Below, piece after piece: positions 13,301 through 17,883 of a stretch of 17,883 nt of DNA. The DNA lies in the NCBI GenBank assembly GCA_937897085.1, contig CALCOR010000072.1, positions 1 through 17,883 of the forward strand. The letters run 5' to 3'. Each line of letters opens with the position of its first letter. The first letter of the stretch is position 1. The position numbers and the translations under genes are program-made. The stretch is from an uncultured euryarchaeote. Lineage in GTDB: Archaea; Thermoplasmatota; Poseidoniia; Poseidoniales; Thalassarchaeaceae. The notes below the pieces were generated by a model. It ran no database searches, had not been told where the DNA came from, and saw nothing but the letters and a program-made list of their open reading frames with translations.

Positions 13301-16300
13301 TGTTGCCCACGCTGGTGACTACGCTGTACGCGCCCGCGTCAATCTGGGTGCTGGTGTCTGCCCAGCTCATGTTCTCGATCGAGCCTTGCGCTCCGTAGAC
13401 GGTCTTCAGCGTCGTGTCGGAATCGCTCGTTCCGCCGTTCCAGCGGAAGTCTCCGTGGCCGGTGGTAAGCAATCCAATCGCACCCGAGGTGCTCAGGTCA
13501 GTTATGTCCAGCGTGTGACGAGTGGTCGAAGTCAGCGAACTGATGCCGACGCCGTAGACGTCGTTCACATTGATCATGGCACCGTCAACCGTGATGTGCG
13601 TGTTGACCGCATCAACGCCGACGTAGTCAGAGCTGATGACCGCGTTGCCCTTCAGTGTCAGGTATCCTCCATCCATGTTGAGGCCGTTTGCGAAGCCGCT
13701 GATTGCCGTCCCGTTGAAGGAGAACTTCTCGTTGCCGTCCAGCGCATCGACACCGGTCGTGCGCAGGTTGGTGCTGGTTCCGGTTGAGTTGACCACGGTG
13801 ATCGTCCCGGTCATCTGGGCGTGGTTGTTGCAGTGGTAGTCGTAGGTGCCCGCAGTCGAGAAGGTGTAGACGAATGTGCTACCCAGGTTCATGTCGCCAC
13901 TGTCCCATAGGCCAGTGTCAGAGGTGGTCGTGTGGATGTATGGTGTTCCCGCGTAGTACTGCACTGCACGCCATCGGATCGAGTCACCTGTGTTGAGGGT
14001 CACGGTCTGCGGAGTGTAGTAATCCGCCATGATGTCAACTGTGGTCACGCCTGCAGCCGACCCGCCCGTGGCGGTGAAGCTGCTGCCAGTGTCCTCTACG
14101 TTGCATCCCTCGGAGACGAGCGCGTTGGCGGTCGTGGTCACGTCGTTGCCATCCATGTATATGGTGCGCAGACCGCAGTTCTCGAGCACGATGCCGAGCG
14201 CCGTCGGATTGAGGCGCCCACCGGTGGCTGAGATGCTGTTGCCGTCGATGGCGATATCGTGGCCGGACAGAACACCGTAGACGTTGATGCCGCCGTCGGC
14301 GTCGAGCAGGGTGTTGTCGCTCACGCTTCCCCAGCCGTTACGCAGGTAGATGCCAGCGTTGCCGGAGTTGCCGATGCCGCGGATCGTGTTGCCGTCGATG
14401 TTGTACTCGGTACCCACGCCAGCGCCTTGGCCGCGCAGGTAGACCGGGTTGTCAGCCGAGATGTCGTTGTTGGTGATGTCAAGGCTTGGACACGTCTGGT
14501 CCTGGGTGTAGGCCCCGTACTGCAGACGCAGGCTCCCGAAGACGACGTTGTTGTCGATCGTGTGGTCCTCGCAGTTGGCGTTGAGATACAGCCAGAAGGC
14601 GAGGTAGGTGCTGTCCTCGAGGATGTTGTTCGTCCACACGGCGCCGTCCGTGCCGTTGCCATTGTAAGCGGGGGCGTAGGCGTAGTAGTTCGAGTAGACC
14701 ATGAGTCCGACGGTGCATCCCCACATGACGTTGTTGTCAACGAGGTAGTTCGAGATGCCGTCATCGCCGATGTAGTTGCCAGCGCTGGAGATACATATCT
14801 CCTCCTGGTAGACACCTGGCGGGTCCTCATGCGCCCAGTAGTGGACCATGGTGGTGTTGGTCACCCTGATCACAGGTTCTTCCACGTAGTAGCTGGCTCC
14901 GCTGCCTATTGAACCGACGTTGATCAACACGCTGTTGTTGACGTAGAAGTCGCCGTAGTTGTAACCACCGTAGTAACCGATGTTGAACAACTCCGTGCCC
15001 ATGGCGCCGACGGCCGTCCATTCGACATCGTCGAAGTAGGCGGCGGCACCGTACGGGTAGCCTGCATACATGTCGGCCCAACTGTTCGCGTAGAATCCTG
15101 TCGTGAACATCGTGGACCCGTTGAACGAGGTGTCCGAGGTGCTGAGGTACGTCCATGGCGAGTCGAGCAGGATGTTCTTGTTCTGCATGTTCGCCGGGAG
15201 CGCGTTGTAGTAGCCGTACTCGGTTATCGTTCCACCCTGGCCGTTGGACTTGACCCGCGATGATCCCGTTGAAAGCCCGACACAGTCTTGCAGCACGTTG
15301 TAGGTCGCCGAAGCGAAGCTGTAGCAGACGCGGGCGTCGAAGGTGTTGGTCAACGCCACCGCTTCCTGGTTGCCCGGGGAATCGGTCAGAGTCAGGGCAT
15401 GCCTGGCCCAGCGGAAGTCAGCCACTGTGCTGCTGTACGCCACCTTGGCAGCGGTCACCGCTTTGTATCCATTGAGGTTCATCCAGGTGGTGCCGCCGCT
15501 GTCCACGGTATAGGTGTTGAACCGCGACATCATAGTACCGCTGGAATCAGTCACCCCTTGGTCGGCCTTTTGATCGTCGGCGTCGAGAATCACGATCGGC
15601 GTGCCGGCTATGGCGTTGCCATCGGCTGACAGGTCGATCTGCAGATTGCGCGCACGTTCGAATATCCCAGAGCCAGTCACGTCGATCTTGGCATCATCGA
15701 CGGTGCCGTCGAGAGCAATCACCCTCGCAGAACCGGTGATGCTGACATCGTCGCTGTTGCCAGACCATGTGCAGTCGTTGCAATTGACCGTGCCGCTGCC
15801 ATCGGTCCTGAGACCGACGTCGTTGTTGCTCATCGTCAGTGCGTCGAAATTCCACTCACCGGTGCTGCCCGAGACTATGCGGACACCACTGCCCGCAGCG
15901 TTCGAGACCGCGCCGCCGAATTCGAGTTTCATGTCCTTCGAGAGCACCAGACCGTCCTGCGTCTGGCTGTCGAAGACCGCGTTGGTCACTTCGACATTCC
16001 CTGAGGCCGACTGCGTCATGCGCAGGCCATAGCGGCCACCGTTGACGGTGACGCCGTCCAAATCCGTGGACGCGCTGCCACTGATGAGAACGCCTTCGTT
16101 GTCGGGTGTGTTGACGGTGACTCCTGCGAAGGATGCCGCTCCCCTGTTGCCGCTGATCTCGATGCCCGTGGTAGAGCCGTCGATCTGACCGTTGGCGATG
16201 GACGACATTCCGAACTCGCGTCCCCAGTTAGCATCCATCAGTTCCTGGATGGTGTTGCCGCCGCGGAATACGAACTCGTAGCGGTCCTGGAAGTAGTCCC

Positions 16301-17883
16301 TGCCGTTGTGCAGGATGTCGAGGTAGGCGTGGGTGCCGATGATGCTGGGACTGCTGGTGTCGACGATCGGCCACGACACTCTGTAGCCGTTCGGTGGCGG
16401 AGTCTGGTAGGTGTAGGCGTAGTTGAGACAGACGTTGTAGTTGCCCCACATGCCGTTGAAGCCCTCAGGAGGCGCGAAGATGCCGCCCTGGTAATGGCTG
16501 CCGAAGGAGAAGCTCGGCCAGTAGTAGCCCCAGTAGTTGTACGGGTAGTAGTTCTGGTTGCCGGTCAGCCCATCGACGATGTCCAGCGTGAAGCCGAAGT
16601 CCATCGGGTAGGAGTTGGCGCCGTAGTAGGCGCCCGAGGTGGTGTACGGGCCGTAGCCTGGTGTCACGAAGTACCAGTAGTAGCCGTACTGATAGGAACC
16701 GCCGGGGTTGTACTGGTAGCCGTAGTTGTTGCAGTCGTAGGCAGCCCAGCCGTCGTTCCTTGACGGGTGGTTCGGGTTCAGCCTGTTACCAAGGTTCGAG
16801 GTATCGCCTGAGTCATAGTATCCGGTCATCTGCTTGCCAGCGGCGTCTATGGTGAAGTTGGTGAGGCCACTGCCGGTGTCCAGAGCGATGCGAGCTCGAT
16901 CGTAGACTCCGTAGTACTTGCTGGTCGCGTAGTTGTACAACGGGTGGACGTTGCCGCCCGCGTAGACGGTGTTGAACCCGTACTGGATGTAGTTGTACTG
17001 GGCCGCCAGATTGGAGATGTCCATGTCGTAGGTCGCCCAGCCGCGGCTCGCTCCTGAGAGCAGGGTGCTGCGGTAGATCGTCGGCAGCGTCATCCCGCCG
17101 TTGATCTCGATGCCGACCGTGTTGTTGGTCAGCGTGAAGCCGTCGATGGACGGTGCGGCGTTCTTGACGACGATGCCAGTCTGGGCACCGCGGATGTCGA
17201 TGTTGTTCAGGCTGCTGCCGGCGGTGTTCTCCAGATGAACGGCGGTACCGCTCTGCTGCACGTTGAACACGCCTCCATCGTTGACGGTCAGAGTTCCTCC
17301 GTCGACCCTGATGGTCGCCGTCGAAGCCGATGTGGCCTGCTGGCCATAGACTGCGGCGCCGTTGGTCAGCGACATCGTCGCGCCACTGGGAACGTTCCAC
17401 GCTCCGTTGGAGCGGACGTGCCCATCGCGTACGTAGGCGTTGTCGAGAGCCAATGTTCCTCCATCCTCGATGTTCATCAGCACACCGTAGTTGCTGTTGA
17501 ACGCCTTCAGGTTGCCGACCTCGCCACCGCCCTCGGTGATGAGCATCTCACCGCCGTTCTTGATGGTGATCGTCGGCTGTTGGTTCGCCGTGTGGTTGAC
17601 TATCATCTTGGTCCCGTCCAGGTGCAGTTTGCATCCGTCGAGGATCAGGTTGGTCGACAGCGTGAGCAACTGCATCGTGTAGATGTAGTAGCCGTTGAAC
17701 GTGCTGGTGTTGGTCGCCAGCCATGCGCAATCCTTCGCAGCGCCGTTCCAATCCATCGGGAACGCTTCCAGCTTCATGTAGACCTGGCTTCCGACGTCCA
17801 GAGGCATCGCGCACGATCCCACTGAGTTGGTGCAGGTGCTGGTGTACCACGCGTCGGCGGGTCCGGTCTCGTTCTGGCCGGCA
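9816..17883 (-). CDS. Giant multidomain surface protein ending in a fused archaeal type IV pilin; 5' end outside window
   Basis: The frame is open from the right edge, so the start is missing; 2,688 residues are visible. The GTG at 17822 is not taken as the start, because coding continues upstream (GQNETGPADAWYTSTCTNS). From the N-terminal side: right-handed beta-helix repeats of NosD/PbH1 style, interrupted by a Tyr-rich stretch (16730-16491); more beta-helix; a type-1 copper domain (about 14043-13794); further beta-helix; a CBM9/DOMON-like module beginning ITVDGSLNDWEG (about 13110); cadherin-like repeats with INDKPI and VNDAPV (about 12250-11480); a C-terminal beta region; a TM helix (about 10490-10425); RRR; an acidic linker; and a pilin. 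Topology suggests the large part is outside, the linker inside, and the pilin body outside again. Many N-X-S/T sequons are present. Probable role: surface layer, adhesion or substrate binding. No enzyme active site was recognised. Confidence 0.88.
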   Translation of the reverse strand, partial: AGQNETGPADAWYTSTCTNSVGSCAMPLDVGSQVYMKLEAFPMDWNGAAKDCAWLATNTSTFNGYYIYTMQLLTLSTNLILDGCKLHLDGTKMIVNHTANQQPTITIKNGGEMLITEGGGEVGNLKAFNSNYGVLMNIEDGGTLALDNAYVRDGHVRSNGAWNVPSGATMSLTNGAAVYGQQATSASTATIRVDGGTLTVNDGGVFNVQQSGTAVHLENTAGSSLNNIDIRGAQTGIVVKNAAPSIDGFTLTNNTVGIEINGGMTLPTIYRSTLLSGASRGWATYDMDISNLAAQYNYIQYGFNTVYAGGNVHPLYNYATSKYYGVYDRARIALDTGSGLTNFTIDAAGKQMTGYYDSGDTSNLGNRLNPNHPSRNDGWAAYDCNNYGYQYNPGGSYQYGYYWYFVTPGYGPYTTSGAYYGANSYPMDFGFTLDIVDGLTGNQNYYPYNYWGYYWPSFSFGSHYQGGIFAPPEGFNGMWGNYNVCLNYAYTYQTPPPNGYRVSWPIVDTSSPSIIGTHAYLDILHNGRDYFQDRYEFVFRGGNTIQELMDANWGREFGMSSIANGQIDGSTTGIEISGNRGAASFAGVTVNTPDNEGVLISGSASTDLDGVTVNGGRYGLRMTQSASGNVEVTNAVFDSQTQDGLVLSKDMKLEFGGAVSNAAGSGVRIVSGSTGEWNFDALTMSNNDVGLRTDGSGTVNCNDCTWSGNSDDVSITGSARVIALDGTVDDAKIDVTGSGIFERARNLQIDLSADGNAIAGTPIVILDADDQKADQGVTDSSGTMMSRFNTYTVDSGGTTWMNLNGYKAVTAAKVAYSSTVADFRWARHALTLTDSPGNQEAVALTNTFDARVCYSFASATYNVLQDCVGLSTGSSRVKSNGQGGTITEYGYYNALPANMQNKNILLDSPWTYLSTSDTSFNGSTMFTTGFYANSWADMYAGYPYGAAAYFDDVEWTAVGAMGTELFNIGYYGGYNYGDFYVNNSVLINVGSIGSGASYYVEEPVIRVTNTTMVHYWAHEDPPGVYQEEICISSAGNYIGDDGISNYLVDNNVMWGCTVGLMVYSNYYAYAPAYNGNGTDGAVWTNNILEDSTYLAFWLYLNANCEDHTIDNNVVFGSLRLQYGAYTQDQTCPSLDITNNDISADNPVYLRGQGAGVGTEYNIDGNTIRGIGNSGNAGIYLRNGWGSVSDNTLLDADGGINVYGVLSGHDIAIDGNSISATGGRLNPTALGIVLENCGLRTIYMDGNDVTTTANALVSEGCNVEDTGSSFTATGGSAAGVTTVDIMADYYTPQTVTLNTGDSIRWRAVQYYAGTPYIHTTTSDTGLWDSGDMNLGSTFVYTFSTAGTYDYHCNNHAQMTGTITVVNSTGTSTNLRTTGVDALDGNEKFSFNGTAISGFANGLNMDGGYLTLKGNAVISSDYVGVDAVNTHITVDGAMINVNDVYGVGISSLTSTTRHTLDITDLSTSGAIGLLTTGHGDFRWNGGTSDSDTTLKTVYGAQGSIENMSWADTSTQIDAGAYSVVTSVGNTLTSSKLAMTTTSLIHEGNLLDLTVTHMGNPATNVGVMVKSQAQGTFTDFSRSEYTSPSMRGNTITVDGSLNDWEGAYTENDADDAMPGVLAFTQTASLSITWDVDNLYLNLRGATFTLLDGMIYLDTRPGGSTTSDSSWMWSPTQTQPALGTHSLPFLADYLLFAEDTGDWGIKQLTTGNQWTDITSLSQCQGVRFYVGWGIPGLTAFNADSEFSIPWTCLGSPQGMIRWLALLHADPIYTTAPGLLVGIFPLQQVNLTCHCAQQFYDYGTLNTDANNGDLSDGQLDDFLLIRRTWFNFGGTILSTPDRSYQVMAKVKDAERVYWDWGNYYGLQMTQNQAISIDILRAKPVIQNLDDVEYDEDTGVHTISLTDKAQDYQEASSALTWTVQNDPSTPSNASAAFTYALNGQDLVITTNPELFGNLRLLLTVEDGHGLSRQQSILVSIQNINDKPIIWNHDRGDGVPVFFEDTVNNVINVYDEPQRRDPTTGNELTWDVIRKNLGSSNGDQFVKDDAWEQDASKQNNSETAPQRYTWSAVTDPVDCVPFAVSVRSNTLEIDLNEDNEAGGTCDIVLDLTDGASINDAADTVSVPFTVNPVNDAPVILEWNATQGHTVNVANGSSMTSTTSTASAWYWMVMEDDENRDNLTIDLGPMMSDNDHTIAQLTWEAEKATTCDYEHYFSLTIDNSADELTIDLIDDATTDADSSQWDMLQDADGDGRPDNGIHQKMPTSGVYCIIKLWMNDTAIAPPQYDYSQSSTGVYQPKSDYEYLYIRVHNIEETRPDYHFDTDRWNPFDFHNVYGVLSGTTMPVTVGLEYDGDEPPYNYEHDVRVWFAVDNVRQSSVRLGDNGPGSGDQALPAWGGSTDVQGWVTLNRTSSEVKVFADVLTVNPFTGQYVTSNIRRPALEEMNWDNNNLTTTDTGSNLPFIVEVRAAASVTSFAPTIMAVSLVGAFVGMLLLNSRRREDDEEFEEENLFDDEEAVSPVIATILLVAITVVLAGVIYVWAGSLADTNVKGVPRMTFQAEANTADTNQEDWFWMIKATYAATPLATQAIVVSVQWTNATGQQFYQTQMAPYPGGDNEMVYGRVPSNSPNMITFYDDLDCASGPCITTYNEGDRIYIRMNDNDGLIQNIEIHVQYKVPGGAAYVLKQYDATPNSIR
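13794..14043 (-). other. Type-1 copper (cupredoxin) domain of the giant protein
   Basis: Reads VDIMADYYTPQTVTLNTGD, a His in YIHTTTSDTG, and GTYDYHCNNHAQMTGTITV. The four ligands (His; Cys, His, Met in C-x2-H-x2-M) are present. Ligand loop and flanks closely match the copper domain of the amylase. It follows directly on beta-helix sequence, without its own signal peptide. Confidence 0.85.
16491..16730 (-). other. Tyrosine-rich segment of the giant protein
   Basis: Twenty Tyr in 80 residues, together with Trp, Phe, Gly, Asn and Pro (for example GYYWYFVTPGYGPY and NYYPYNYWGYYWPSF). It lies between beta-helix regions. Function unknown; aromatic-rich surfaces suit carbohydrate binding, self-association or Tyr cross-linking. 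Confidence 0.85.

Noticed and set aside
11262..13787. Several long + strand open frames (243 and 315 codons) opposite the giant gene
   Set aside because: The composition (runs of Val, Arg, Asp) mirrors the reverse complement of a Thr/Asp/Asn-rich protein; no start signal or domain is seen.
10885..14290. Repeated NVYGVLSG octapeptide (near 10890 and 14275) as a sign of duplication
   Set aside because: The identity does not extend beyond the octapeptide, and the flanking domains differ, so chance is the simpler reading.
17820..17822. GTG as the true start of the giant protein
   Set aside because: The frame stays open to the window edge with normal coding composition, and no signal peptide follows this GTG.

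Overview
The window reads as archaeal DNA, most likely from a planktonic marine euryarchaeon of the Poseidoniia (Marine Group II) or a close Thermoplasmata relative. The main evidence is an archaeal type IV pilin signature (AVSPVIATILLVAITVV), cupredoxin domains on surface proteins, very large beta-helix surface proteins, N-glycosylation sequons in linkers, and tight overlapping genes on GC-rich DNA. The lineage is an inference; no rRNA or marker gene is present.

Layout. (1) 1-642, + strand: the C-terminal part of an alpha-glucan phosphorylase (GlgP), running in from outside the window. (2) 9622 down to 626, - strand: a compact five-gene cluster in the order HAD phosphatase, fused MalE-MalF, MalG, MalK, and a membrane-anchored alpha-amylase chimera. 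Adjacent genes overlap by 4 nt or are separated by 4 nt, so they are probably one transcript with translational coupling. The amylase converges on glgP and the two 3' ends overlap by 17 bp. (3) 9623-9815: the only real intergenic region, holding a strong nested inverted repeat but no convincing promoter. (4) 9816-17883, - strand: one open frame covering 45% of the window. It encodes the C-terminal 2,688 residues of a giant surface protein (beta-helix, Tyr-rich, cupredoxin, CBM9/DOMON-like and cadherin-like regions), then a transmembrane helix, an acidic linker and a complete archaeal type IV pilin. Its start lies beyond the right edge.

How the genes fit together. The amylase would cut external alpha-glucan at the cell surface. 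The lipoprotein binding domain tethered to MalF would capture maltodextrins, and MalF/MalG/MalK would import them. GlgP would phosphorolyse the chains to glucose-1-phosphate. The HAD enzyme is the least certain member. This is a self-contained alpha-glucan utilisation locus.

The most unusual points are: the in-frame fusion of a pilin to a giant surface protein; an amylase carrying both a type-1 copper domain and a metzincin-type zinc protease domain; the MalE-MalF fusion with a shortened MalK and an extended MalG; a perfect 12-bp hairpin exactly over the HAD stop and malEF start codons; and a GC-rich nested palindrome upstream of the operon.
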